Positions 8,386 through 15,969 of a stretch of 35,054 bases of DNA are shown here, in pieces (position 1 is the first letter of the stretch; each line of letters begins with the position of its first letter). This DNA comes from Clostridia bacterium. Its GTDB lineage: Bacteria > Bacillota > Clostridia > Christensenellales > CAG-138. The position numbers and the translations under genes are program-made. The notes beneath the pieces are model-generated. The model was given only the letters and a program-made list of their open reading frames with translations, was not told the DNA's origin and ran no database searches. Location: NCBI GenBank assembly GCA_017407205.1, contig JAFQXA010000027.1, positions 1-35,054 on the forward strand. Reading direction: 5' to 3'.

Positions 8386-8781
8386 TTAGCCCTTGTTCTT
8401 AATAGCACCGTAGATGTAAAGTGCAGGGAGTACCAAACCAATGAGAAGGCTCAGAACATCAAACTTGCCACCGCCGATTACACCGATCAAAGAACCGAGA
8501 ACCGTAAGAGCAACTACGATTACACCCCACTTGATGCACTTCTGTGCGTTTTCGGGCTTGTCGCAATTCTTAACGCCAACGATACCGGCTACGAGCTGAA
8601 GTATTGCACTGACCAAAGTGAAGAGTGCTGCTACGAGCAAAAGGAATGATGCGCCCAATGCTACACCTGCGATTGCTCCTACCAATGCGATGATACCGAG
8701 GATTATGCCCAAAGCACCGCCGATTATCATCAAGATACCTGTTACTTTCAAAAAGCCCTTGCCTTTTGCTGTTGTTTCCAT
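8386..8781 (-). CDS. Small hydrophobic membrane protein of unknown function
   Basis: 131 aa from the ATG at 8781 (METTAKGKGFLKVTG), with AGGAGG 8 nt upstream; earlier in-frame starts have no such site. Nearly the whole protein is made of about four membrane segments rich in Gly, Ala, Ile and Leu (for example GALGIILGIIALVGAIAGVAL). One polar loop (NCDKPENAQKCIKW) lies between helices and holds two Cys. I do not recognise a catalytic motif. It resembles small DUF4064-like or hydrophobic-repeat membrane proteins of Clostridia only in general character. It is the last gene of a likely three-gene cluster with the zinc-ribbon protein and lipoprotein upstream. Confidence 0.75.
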   Translation of the reverse strand: METTAKGKGFLKVTGILMIIGGALGIILGIIALVGAIAGVALGASFLLLVAALFTLVSAILQLVAGIVGVKNCDKPENAQKCIKWGVIVVALTVLGSLIGVIGGGKFDVLSLLIGLVLPALYIYGAIKNKG

Positions 8782-8852
8782 AGTGATTTCCTCCTGAAAA
8801 ATATTTTTATTCAATGCACTTGCGTGCATCATCGAGACAAAATTTCCCGAGC

Positions 8853-9665
8853 TCAACCATTCATGGGAGTGCCGCAATACTCGCAGAATTTCGCTGCCTT
8901 TACGGTAGCACCGCAAGCAGGACAAACCGTAACCACGGGTTGCTGTGGTGTATTAACTTGCACAGGAGTAGCCATAGGTTGGCTATTAACTTCCTCTCTC
9001 TTTTGCTGACGCAACTGATTGAGCACCGTCCTGAGCTCGTTAGCCATAAACTCAAACTTCTTATAATCGGGATGCTCAGTAGGTGCATACTGACCACCGA
9101 AAATACCTCTTGATACAGGTATATCGCATGACCTGATGTTTACCGACGCTGAATTCAGATCAAAGTGCATATCATCAAAATAGGGATGATTTACCTTTAA
9201 TGAGAATGTAAAATCAAAATGCCATGTATAACGAGGAGGATTATAGCTTACATAACTTCCATCGTCATTTCTGCGTTTTTCCTCTGTCCTGTTCTCATGA
9301 ACATCCAAATCGCAGGAGATTATCTGGCGTATATCCAGAACGTCCGGATTTTCTTCAATGATATTACTTGTTTTTGCGATCATAAACTGACGTTTATCTT
9401 CGTCAAGAAGAATTTTTGTTCCCTGACCGAATGAACGTGTTACATTGAACGCTGCAACCTTCTTTTGATTCTCTTCACGATATGCGAGTTGGGCTTTGAT
9501 CTGTTCAACCGTACTGTGCCTGCGTTCGTCAAACCAAGGTGAAAGCTTTTTTGCACAATTTTTGCACAAATTGCCGTCCTCCAATTTGCGATTTCCGAGC
9601 AAGCCTATCTCACCCGAACAAACACTGCAAATCTTTTTCTCAAAAAGTTTTCCGAAAAGTCCCAT
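8853..9665 (-). CDS. DUF4428-type zinc-ribbon protein with second C-terminal zinc ribbon
   Basis: 270 aa. The N-terminus MGLFGKLFEKKICSVC with C13/C16 and C34/C37 (CKNCAKKL) matches the DUF4428 zinc-binding domain. A middle region of beta character follows (FNVTRSFGQGTKILLDEDKRQF...). A Q/N/P/T-rich linker leads to a second zinc ribbon, CPAC...CEYC (C248, C251, C261, C264). Proteins of this kind are cytoplasmic and usually uncharacterised. Gaps to the genes on both sides are about 70 nt, which suggests co-transcription with the lipoprotein upstream and the hydrophobic protein downstream. The function is unknown. Confidence 0.75.
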   Translation of the reverse strand: MGLFGKLFEKKICSVCSGEIGLLGNRKLEDGNLCKNCAKKLSPWFDERRHSTVEQIKAQLAYREENQKKVAAFNVTRSFGQGTKILLDEDKRQFMIAKTSNIIEENPDVLDIRQIISCDLDVHENRTEEKRRNDDGSYVSYNPPRYTWHFDFTFSLKVNHPYFDDMHFDLNSASVNIRSCDIPVSRGIFGGQYAPTEHPDYKKFEFMANELRTVLNQLRQQKREEVNSQPMATPVQVNTPQQPVVTVCPACGATVKAAKFCEYCGTPMNG

Positions 9666-9734
9666 ACAGTACCACCAAACTCCTTAGATTAAGTTTATAG
9701 CGTTATAAAAGAAAATGTTACTGTTCTTTCGCTA

Positions 9735-10322
9735 TTAAGCAGCTGCTTCTGCTGTTGCCTCTGCTGTTGCTTCTGCTGTCTTGGGAGCAATGCTGCCGAG
9801 GATTGCCAAGAAGCCTGCATCCGTCTCACTTATCTTCTTGCCTGTTTCGGGCCATACCATTACCTGGAACTGATCGTCACCGTCTTCTGCCCAGAATACC
9901 ATAACAGCAGTACCTGCGCTCTTGGCTTTAAATCCACTCCATGTGTAATTATCCAACTGTATGGGAGCAATTTCTTCAGGCTCATCATACCATGTGCTGT
10001 CGGGTTTCATCATAGTTGTATCTGCACCATAATAGTCAATCTGCAAATATGAATCGACGAAAGGATTCATAGTATCGGCGGAACTATTTGTTATCTGAAC
10101 TTTGTCTGTATACTTTGTACCTTCAACACTTGCAAAGATATCATCTACCAAGTATGCTTTCCAACCAGAAGGTACGGATACTGTAAATTCGCCAACGTCA
10201 AAAACTTCGCCCTTTGCATCGCCGCCGTTTTCGCCACCGTTGTTAGCAGGCTTTTCTGTGCAAGCTACAAACATAACTGCTACCATCATAACTACCAACA
10301 TCATTGCCAAAATTTTCTTCAT
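9735..10322 (-). CDS. Lipoprotein of unknown function
   Basis: 195 aa from the ATG at 10322, with GGAGGA 8 nt upstream; the in-frame ATG at 10337 is part of that ribosome binding site. The signal peptide KKILAMMLVVMMVAVMFVAC ends in a lipobox (Cys21), followed by a Gly/Asn-rich linker. The body is a compact domain (FDVGEFTVSVPSGWKAYLV..., with aromatic-rich YTWSGFKAKSAGTAVMVFW) that resembles PsbP/DUF1795-like lipoprotein domains in style; this is only an impression. The C-terminus is a low-complexity tail of repeated AEAT units. It is first in the cluster 10322-8386. A role at the cell surface is likely; nothing more specific can be said. Confidence 0.8.
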   Translation of the reverse strand: MKKILAMMLVVMMVAVMFVACTEKPANNGGENGGDAKGEVFDVGEFTVSVPSGWKAYLVDDIFASVEGTKYTDKVQITNSSADTMNPFVDSYLQIDYYGADTTMMKPDSTWYDEPEEIAPIQLDNYTWSGFKAKSAGTAVMVFWAEDGDDQFQVMVWPETGKKISETDAGFLAILGSIAPKTAEATAEATAEAAA

Positions 10323-10369
10323 CTTTTTTTCCTCCATAAAGATATTTTATTGATTGGCTGTGATTTATG

Positions 10370-10454
10370 ATACCAATATATACGCTTGTTCAAGCTTGGT
10401 ATAAGCGCTTTGTCGGAAACAGCAGGCATTGGAAGACCATCTCCGACAAAACGC
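10370..10454. repeat. Two inverted-repeat structures in the lipoprotein/LuxR intergenic region
   Basis: The first has arms ATACCAA (10370-10376) and TTGGTAT (10396-10402) with inner arms GCTTG (10384-10388) and CAAGC (10391-10395). The right side is continuous and the left side carries a 7-nt bulge. The second has GCGCTTTGTCGGA (10405-10417) and TCCGACAAAACGC (10442-10454), 12 of 13 paired. They lie upstream of both divergent genes and could be operators or parts of a minus-strand leader. Confidence 0.5.
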
Positions 10455-10463
10455 CAAGTGAGC

Positions 10464-10492
10464 TTGCCCAAAACACATAAATATGATATAAT
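10464..10492 (+). promoter_or_regulatory. Probable promoter of the sensor/LuxR gene
   Basis: TTGCCC (10464-10469), a 17-nt spacer and a perfect TATAAT (10487-10492). Transcription from about 10499 would give a leader of about 220 nt before the ATG at 10721. Confidence 0.65.
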
Positions 10493-10498
10493 AAATCG

Positions 10499-10680
10499 CT
10501 AAGGCTTTCTCCATGCATCTTGGCAGTGCATGAACACCTTAAGTTTAATTGCCATACAAGTATGACAATTACTACCCGATAATCCTACCATATCACCCTT
10601 GCATTTCCCCCACACTTTTGTAATATTTTGGTGTGGGAAACGCAAAAAAGCACAAAAAGCGGTGTGGGAAAAGTGTGGGA
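10499..10680 (+). promoter_or_regulatory. Structured 5' leader with repeated GTGTGGGA elements and alternative hairpins
   Basis: Hairpin 1 nests CTAAGG/CCTTAAG around CATGCA (10512-10517) / TGCATG (10527-10532). Hairpin 2 is AATTGCCATAC (10547-10557) against GTATGACAATT (10560-10570), with one mismatch. Then CCCACACTTTT (10609-10619) can pair with GTGTGGG at 10631-10637 or at 10662-10668, or perfectly over 11 bp with AAAAGTGTGGG at 10669-10679. These pairings exclude each other, as in attenuators. I do not recognise a known riboswitch class. The repeats could instead be protein-binding sites. Confidence 0.55.
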
Positions 10681-10720
10681 TACCACTTTATATTGATTTT
10701 ACACTCACAGGAGTTATTAC

Positions 10721-11786
10721 ATGAAAAAGCAAGCGTCATTCTTTGTTTTTCTCACCCTTTTTTTTGTTTTCATTATACGGGTGTGACGCAAACAATAAGA
10801 CATCTGACATAAATTTTTGTTTGCTGTACGGCATAACGGTATTTCTTGCATTACTGGTTCTTGCCTTCTATTTCGTATTTGTTAAAAAGAAAAATCCGTT
10901 TTTTGTATTACTCTTTTCATCAATGCTCGTTGCAAACATAGGATATTTCCTTTTGTCTTTTGCACCGACATTATCTTTTGCGCTCCATGCAAACCGGCTT
11001 GCTTATTTGGGTTCAGCCTGCTTGCCTTTTGCAATGCTCATGATAATTCTGGATTTAAGCAGGATTAAATATAAAAAGTCACTGCCCATTGCCTTGTCGA
11101 TTGTAACCGTCATTGTTTTGCTCATTGCTCTTAGCCAAGGTATTCTTGATATATACTACAAGGAAGTGTCGCTTGAGATAATAAACGGCAGCCCTTGTTT
11201 AAACAAAATCTATGGCTCATGGCATATTGTATATGCTTTCTATATTTTGATCTACTTCATCGCCATGATTGTTACCACAGTGATAGCTTTTGCAAAAAAG
11301 AAGCTCACGCATAAGATGCAATCAATATTCCTTGTAGCTGCAGTATCTTTAAATATTGTTGTATGGTTCTTTGAGCAGTTTGTTCATATTCGTTTTGAGT
11401 TTCTCTCGTTGTCCTATGTCATAAGCGGTCTTTTCATACTTGCACTTGTTTTAATGATACAAGAGAGCGATGCACAAAAGCCTGTAATCATAACAAGCAC
11501 ACCTGTCAATACAGCAGTTGAAGCCGAGCCCACACCAATTGTCATCACTCCTCGCGTTTCGGATTCGCAAAAGGAGCTTTTCAAAGCAGGGCTTTTGGAG
11601 CTTACAAAGACGGAACGCATAATATATAACTTCTATATTAAAGGAAGTTCGACAAAAGACATAATGAGCGAGCTTAACATTACCGAAAACACACTCAAGT
11701 ATCACAATAAAAACATATACTCCAAGCTTGGAGTATCCTCACGCAAACAGCTTATCGAGATAGCGGAGGCAATAACCAAATACTGA
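10721..11786 (+). pseudogene. Membrane-sensor protein with LuxR-type HTH output; signal peptide out of frame at a T8 tract
   Basis: The natural start is the ATG at 10721 (MKKQASFFVFLTL) with AGGAG upstream. That frame stops at 10784. The long frame, open from 10743 to 11786, begins only with a TTG that lacks a good ribosome binding site. Removing one T from the run at 10758-10765 joins the two into MKKQASFFVFLTLFLFSLYGC, a complete lipoprotein signal with lipobox. The body has about seven membrane segments like the N-terminal 7TM region of some histidine kinases. A linker follows, then a LuxR/GerE helix-turn-helix (LTKTERIIYNFYIKGSSTKDIMSELNITENTLKYHNKNIYSKLG). It would be a one-component membrane regulator. 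The shift may be phase variation, a real lesion or a sequencing error, so pseudogene status is provisional. Confidence 0.7.
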
Positions 11787-11794
11787 TTTTATAT

Positions 11795-11825
11795 GACACG
11801 CAGACTAATTTATGTTTGCGTGTTA
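11795..11825 (+). terminator. Hairpin downstream of the LuxR-type gene
   Basis: ACACGCAGAC (about 11796-11805) pairs imperfectly with GTTTGCGTGT (about 11814-11823), followed by TATTTATT. It probably ends the regulator transcript, and it overlaps the -35 region of the glnA promoter. Confidence 0.5.
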
Positions 11826-11844
11826 TTTATTGGCATGATATTAT
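11816..11844 (+). promoter_or_regulatory. glnA: Probable glnA promoter
   Basis: TTGCGT (11816-11821), a 17-nt spacer and TATTAT (11839-11844). A short palindrome TCCCATTCAATGGGA (11860-11874) sits just after the expected start and could be an operator or a leader hairpin. No GlnR-type TGTNA-N7-TNACA site was found. Confidence 0.45.
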
Positions 11845-11900
11845 AAAGGGTAGAGTATATCCCATTCAATGGGACAAAATAAAAACAAAGGAGAAAGACA

Positions 11901-13325
11901 GTGGATAAAAAAATCAAACAAATAATGGAGCTTATTCGCGAGCAAGACATAAAGATGGTTGACTTCAAGATGGTTGACATCAACGGTCAGTACCGTCATG
12001 TTACAATACCTGCAAAGAATTTTTCCGAAGAAGTAATGAAAAACGGCATCGGCTTTGATGCTTCAAACTACGGTTATGCTGTTGTTGAAAAGAGCGACAT
12101 GGTATTTATACCCGACCCCGATACAGCAATGGTAGATCCTTTCTCCGATATTCCCACGCTTACAATGACGGGTAACGCAATGATCATCGATTACCCCGAA
12201 AACAGACCTTTGCCCCAGTACCCCAGAAACATCGTTCTGGCAGCAGAGCAGTATATGAAGGACCTGGGAGTAGCTGACACAATGCTCATACTTCCCGAAT
12301 TTGAGTTCTATCTTTTCGACAATGTTACATGGAACATTGGCCCCGATGCAATAGTTGCAACTACCGATGCTGTCCAGGCACACTACAACAGCGGTGTTGA
12401 GGGCACAGGCAACATCGTTCCCAAGCAGAAGAACTATCACATTGCAAAGCCGTTTGATGTTTCCTATGAAGCAAGAAGCGAAATGTGTATGCTCATGGAA
12501 GAAGCAGGTATCAAAATCAACTACCATCATCCCGAAGTCGGTGCATCAGGTCAGTTTGAAATCGAACCCATGCTCGGCAAAATGTCAGAAATGGCAGATG
12601 CTACAATGCTCATAAAGTACATCATCCACAACACAGCAAGAAAGTACGGCAAGTCCGCTACATTCATGCCCAAGCCTGTTATGGGTGAAGCAGGAAGCGG
12701 TATGCACGTTCATATGCTTCTCATGAAAGATGGCGAGCCCGTATTCTCCGATGATAACGGTTATGCACATTTGAGCCGTGAAGCTCACTATTTCATGGGC
12801 GGACTTTTGAAGCACATCTCTTCCCTCTGTGCTATAACAAACCCCAGCACAAACTCATTCAAGCGTCTTGTTCCGGGCTTTGAAGCTCCTGTAACAGTTG
12901 GCTATGCAACTTCAAACAGAAGTGCAGTTATCCGCATACCGGCTTATGCAAAAGAGCCGTCATTGAGACGCTTTGAGCTTCGCAACCCCGATGCTACCTG
13001 CAATCCCTATCTCTGCTATGCAGCAATCCTTATGGCAGGTCTTGACGGAATAAAGAACAAGATCGATCCGCACGAGAACGGTTGGGGACCTTACGATGTA
13101 AACCTCTTCCATTTGAGTGACGAAGAAAAGGCAAAGCTCAGCCATCTTCCCACATCGCTTGATCAGGCACTCGATGCACTCGAAAGCGATTACGAATACC
13201 TGACAGCAGGCGGAGTATTCCCCGAATCACTCATAAAGAACTTCATTGCAACAAAGCGCGAAGAATGTCGTGCACTTAACGCAATCCCCCACCCTGCAGA
13301 ATTTGACAAATATTACAACCTGTAA
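11901..13325 (+). CDS. glnA: Glutamine synthetase, type I
   Basis: 474 aa, GTG start with AAAGGAG 8 nt upstream. It catalyses ATP-dependent ligation of ammonium to glutamate in the cytoplasm, normally as a dodecamer. Visible landmarks are the N-terminal beta-grasp domain (FKMVDINGQYRHVTIPA), the metal-binding LPEFEFYLF (131-139), the GQFEIE region (217-222), GSGMHVHM (265-272) and NPSTNSFKRLVPGFEAP (314-330). RFELRNPDATCNPYL is also present. The C-terminus ends in FDKYYNL. Length is near that of family type I enzymes. It stands alone between its own promoter and a strong terminator, and no nitrogen-regulator gene is adjacent. I cannot assign it to the GSI-alpha or GSI-beta subtype with certainty. 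Confidence 0.95.
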   Translation: MDKKIKQIMELIREQDIKMVDFKMVDINGQYRHVTIPAKNFSEEVMKNGIGFDASNYGYAVVEKSDMVFIPDPDTAMVDPFSDIPTLTMTGNAMIIDYPENRPLPQYPRNIVLAAEQYMKDLGVADTMLILPEFEFYLFDNVTWNIGPDAIVATTDAVQAHYNSGVEGTGNIVPKQKNYHIAKPFDVSYEARSEMCMLMEEAGIKINYHHPEVGASGQFEIEPMLGKMSEMADATMLIKYIIHNTARKYGKSATFMPKPVMGEAGSGMHVHMLLMKDGEPVFSDDNGYAHLSREAHYFMGGLLKHISSLCAITNPSTNSFKRLVPGFEAPVTVGYATSNRSAVIRIPAYAKEPSLRRFELRNPDATCNPYLCYAAILMAGLDGIKNKIDPHENGWGPYDVNLFHLSDEEKAKLSHLPTSLDQALDALESDYEYLTAGGVFPESLIKNFIATKREECRALNAIPHPAEFDKYYNL

Positions 13326-13335
13326 ACATCGACAC

Positions 13336-13372
13336 AAAAGCGGAGAACAAAACGTTCTCCGCTTTTTATTTT
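13336..13372 (+). terminator. glnA Rho-independent terminator
   Basis: AAAAGCGGAGAAC (13336-13348) and GTTCTCCGCTTTT (13354-13366) form a long perfect stem with loop AAAAC, followed by a T-rich tail. It begins 10 nt after the glnA stop codon. Confidence 0.95.
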
Positions 13373-13421
13373 TGCGCTTTTATAAATACAAATCATATAA
13401 ACTTCGTCGGATGTGGAACTT

Positions 13422-13898
13422 TTATTTATTTCCTGTCATTCTTGCACGTATTGCATTCACGACCTCTGTCTGGTTTTCAAAAGCTGAAACTTCATAGTTT
13501 GTATACTGCGTATAAATTATTATGCTCTTTCCTGATGCTGTAACATTCAAAATTTCATTATATGAAAGCTCGAAATCCTGAACAGGTGCTTTGGTATTGC
13601 TGAAGCTCATTCCAGTTTTTCCGGAGACAGATTTTTCATACACATCGCAGTATGAATTAAATCTCGAAAAACTAAGCAAAATATTAATAAGCGGATAAAT
13701 TGCACCGCCAATTATTATTACGTACAACAGCCATGCATACGAGGAATCTCCAAGCATCATGTATGATACTTTTTTCATATCTCCGGCAAACAAAACAATG
13801 CAGAATATCAGCACCATAATTGCATACACAATTATAATCGACGCTTTTTTCCCCGAATTTGTCGATTTAGTTGAAACTATTAATTTTGATTTTTCCAT
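13422..13898 (-). CDS. Small membrane protein with PH-like C-terminal domain
   Basis: 158 aa from the ATG at 13898 (MEKSKLIVS), with AAGGAG upstream; an in-frame start at 13931 has no such site. Two hydrophobic segments (ASIIIVYAIMVLIFCIVLF and AWLLYVIIIGGAIYPLINILL) precede a soluble beta-rich tail: DFELSYNEILNVTASGKSIIIYTQYTNYEVSAFENQTEVVNAIRARM. That pattern, a strand-rich domain ending in a helix with F/R near the end, resembles YcxB or bacterial PH domains. I cannot assign a function. It is transcribed divergently from an XRE regulator across a shared palindromic control region, which makes it a likely target of that regulator. Confidence 0.75.
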   Translation of the reverse strand: MEKSKLIVSTKSTNSGKKASIIIVYAIMVLIFCIVLFAGDMKKVSYMMLGDSSYAWLLYVIIIGGAIYPLINILLSFSRFNSYCDVYEKSVSGKTGMSFSNTKAPVQDFELSYNEILNVTASGKSIIIYTQYTNYEVSAFENQTEVVNAIRARMTGNK

Positions 13899-13942
13899 TT
13901 TATTTCTCCTTGCTATGTATTTTGTTAACATCCGACAAAAAA

Positions 13943-13980
13943 ATTATACCTCAATCGACAAATATACGCAAGTGCGTATA
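13943..13980. promoter_or_regulatory. Divergent promoter region with TATACGCA palindrome
   Basis: The perfect palindrome TATACGCA-AG-TGCGTATA lies at 13963-13980, with a further half-like CGCAATCGCG just beyond. The minus-strand promoter has TATAAT at 13943-13948 and TTGCGT at 13966-13971 (17-nt spacer), so its -35 lies inside the palindrome. On the plus strand TCGACA (13955-13960) and TATACG (13977-13982) are weaker candidates. A repressor bound here could shut both genes. Confidence 0.65.
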
Positions 13981-14023
13981 CGCAATCGCGTGTTATTTCT
14001 TACAATCTTTTTGAGGTGATAAC

Positions 14024-14266
14024 ATGACAATCAAGGATGAAGTTGTAAATCGCGTGCTTGCTCTTTGCAAAGAGCGACAAATCAAGCCCAACGAACTTGC
14101 AAACATTTCAGGCATAACTCCGTCCACCATCTACAGCTTGCTTGATGAAAGAAGGCGTGATGTTTCGGTAATCACAGTAAAAAAGATTTGCGATGGTTTG
14201 GCTATGACGATCGGAGAGTTTTTCTCAACAGAAGAATTTAACAATTTAGACCAAGAAATCAAATAG
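14024..14266 (+). CDS. XRE-family helix-turn-helix regulator
   Basis: 80 aa. It is almost entirely one HTH_3/XRE domain: VVNRVLALCKERQIKPNELANISGITPSTIYSLLDERRRDVSVITVKKICDGLAMTIGEFFS. The recognition helix is about TPSTIYSLLDE. A GAGGTGATAAC ribosome site precedes the ATG. There is no second domain, so it is probably a DNA-binding dimer without its own sensor. It diverges from the membrane-protein gene at 13422-13898, and the palindrome between them is the best candidate for its binding site. Confidence 0.9.
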   Translation: MTIKDEVVNRVLALCKERQIKPNELANISGITPSTIYSLLDERRRDVSVITVKKICDGLAMTIGEFFSTEEFNNLDQEIK

Positions 14267-14274
14267 AACACAAA

Positions 14275-14300
14275 GAGCAGCACTTCGTCGTGCTGCTTCT
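14275..14300. terminator. Hairpin between convergent genes
   Basis: AGCAGCAC (14276-14283) and GTGCTGCT (14290-14297) form a perfect 8-bp stem. T-rich tails on both sides are weak. It sits between the ends of the XRE gene and the DUF815 gene and may serve both. Confidence 0.5.
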
Positions 14301-14313
14301 TATGTAGGCTTCC

Positions 14314-15624
14314 TTATTTTTCACCAAGCTTATGATTTATGAACTGCTGCGCGCATCTTGGGGCTGTTCCGCCGTGGTACATTTCCCAAATGCTTGCTTC
14401 TTTTTCCAAAGTTTCCCACTCTTGCTCTATTGAGTTTCTCTTGGCAAGCTCTTTTACTATTTCAAAATATTCCCGTCTTGATGGCTTTGAATAGTTTATT
14501 GTTACACCGAAGCGATGTGCAAGCGAGAGCTTTTCTTCCATTGTATCCATGTGGTGAACATCATCGTCATCGGTCATGATGTCGTCCCTGTCCTTCCATG
14601 TTTCACGAATCAAGTTTCTGCGGTTTGATGTTGCATAAATCAAAACATTTTCGGGCTTTGTTTCTACACCGCCCTCAATAACTGCTTTTAAAAATTTATA
14701 GTCCGTTTCAAATTCTTCAAAAGACAAGTCATCCAGGAATATTATGAATCTGTAATTCCTGTTCTTGATTTGTGCTATGACCGAGGACAAGTCTTTAAAC
14801 TGATGCTTATATATTTCAATAAGCCTCAAACCTTTCTCATAATACTCGTTAGCAATCGCCTTAACGCTTGTTGATTTGCCCGTTCCGCTGTCACCGTAAA
14901 GAAGTACATTATTTGCCTTCTTGCCCTCAACGAACGCTCTTGTATTATCAATAAGCTTTTTCTTTTGGCTCTCATAGCCAACAAGATCATCAAGTACAAC
15001 CTTATCCATATTGTTTATGGGCAGGAACACAAGCTCGCCCTTCTTGTCACGTTCTATCCTGAACGCCTTGTTCATGCCGAAAGTACCCACTCCATACTCA
15101 CGGTAAAAGCTTGTGACAAGCTCAAAAACTTCTTCGCCATCCTTGGCGTTTGCTATCTTGTCGCTTAAAGCACGCACCTTTTCGCTCACATATTTGTTAT
15201 ACAAAAGTTCCGGCTTTTTTATTGCAGTATAATTGGTTATTGTTGAGAAGCAGTCTATTTCAAGCTTTTCCTCGATATAAGAAAAGTCATAGTCAAAAAG
15301 TGCTTTTATTGCAGTAAAATCGTTTTTTGCAAATGCGTTTACGCTTCCCTCGCCTGAGCCCATCATTTCACAGGTCAAACTGAACGGATTTTCATCCATA
15401 ACAAGCATAAACGTCAGATAATCGTGCCAAAGATTTTTGTTGAAGCCGTAATTCGTTGCAAGCACGAGCAATTTTCTTATCTGCTTATAAACCTTTTTCG
15501 TAAGCGAAGCCCTGTCTATATCACGCTTTTTGTCTATCTCACGGCAAATTTCGCACAGCTCTTCAAGTATTGAGTCCTTGGGCATATCCGTATAAATAAT
15601 CATTTTTGAAACTATTCTGTCCAT
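14314..15624 (-). CDS. DUF815-family AAA-type ATPase
   Basis: 436 aa. The N-terminal 200 residues are helical and without a clear motif. The C-terminal part is a P-loop ATPase of the DUF815 family: Walker A GDSGTGKS (244-251), then IYKHQFKDLSSVIAQIKNRNYRFIIFLDDLSFEE with Walker B Asp298/Asp299. After that come VLIYATSNRRNL (sensor-1-like) and HRFGVTINYSKPSRREYFEIV (lid). Members are cytoplasmic, widely conserved in Clostridia and not assigned a process. The start ATG has only a moderate site (GGTGG). A hairpin with a T-rich tail lies between the BofA-like gene and this one, so it probably has its own promoter. Confidence 0.85.
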   Translation of the reverse strand: MDRIVSKMIIYTDMPKDSILEELCEICREIDKKRDIDRASLTKKVYKQIRKLLVLATNYGFNKNLWHDYLTFMLVMDENPFSLTCEMMGSGEGSVNAFAKNDFTAIKALFDYDFSYIEEKLEIDCFSTITNYTAIKKPELLYNKYVSEKVRALSDKIANAKDGEEVFELVTSFYREYGVGTFGMNKAFRIERDKKGELVFLPINNMDKVVLDDLVGYESQKKKLIDNTRAFVEGKKANNVLLYGDSGTGKSTSVKAIANEYYEKGLRLIEIYKHQFKDLSSVIAQIKNRNYRFIIFLDDLSFEEFETDYKFLKAVIEGGVETKPENVLIYATSNRRNLIRETWKDRDDIMTDDDDVHHMDTMEEKLSLAHRFGVTINYSKPSRREYFEIVKELAKRNSIEQEWETLEKEASIWEMYHGGTAPRCAQQFINHKLGEK

Positions 15625-15640
15625 GAGTCCACCACCCTAA

Positions 15641-15680
15641 TTTTTAAGCAAAAGGAGCTTCCGATTACATGAAAGCTCCT
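15641..15680 (-). terminator. Rho-independent terminator after the BofA-like gene
   Basis: On the minus strand AGGAGCTT and AAGCTCCT (15673-15680 and 15653-15660) pair across a 12-nt loop, followed by TTTTGCTTAAAAA. Confidence 0.7.
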
Positions 15681-15687
15681 GAAATTA

Positions 15688-15957
15688 TTATATTATTCCG
15701 ATAAGAGTCAATATTGCAAGAACGATAACGCCGGGGATACCGAACACGCCCGTTACGAGAGAGGTAAGCCAGTTTATTGTTATCGAGAAGTTAAACAAAC
15801 CGCCCACAAGATTGACAACAAACAAAATCACAAAGCCGATAACGATATTTACAAGAAGCTTCCAGAATATCTTGAGCGGCCATTTTAAGAGCTTGAACAC
15901 CAGCCATAAAACAAGTGCACATACGATTATAATCGGCAACGAGCCAAAAGCATCCAT
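15688..15957 (-). CDS. BofA-family small membrane protein (pro-sigmaK processing inhibitor-like)
   Basis: 89 aa, three hydrophobic segments. The C-terminal part NLVGGLFNFSITINWLTSLVTGVFGIPGVIVLAILTLIG matches the BofA family, where the GIPGV(I/L) segment is conserved. In Bacillus subtilis BofA holds the SpoIVFB protease inactive in the forespore membrane until sigmaK is needed. In many Clostridia the homolog is present without that full pathway, so the role here is uncertain. It lies 12 nt downstream of the folate S component gene and is probably co-transcribed from the THF-riboswitch promoter. Confidence 0.8.
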   Translation of the reverse strand: MDAFGSLPIIIVCALVLWLVFKLLKWPLKIFWKLLVNIVIGFVILFVVNLVGGLFNFSITINWLTSLVTGVFGIPGVIVLAILTLIGII

Positions 15958-15969
15958 AAATTTTACACC

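Noticed and set aside
11829..11845. Sigma-54 promoter before glnA (TTGGCATGATATTAT)
   Set aside because: The -24-like TTGGCA is present, but the -12 TTGC element is missing (TTAT); a sigmaA promoter overlaps the same bases.
12063..12530. 155-codon minus-strand frame inside glnA
   Set aside because: Antisense shadow of the glutamine synthetase gene; no ribosome binding site.
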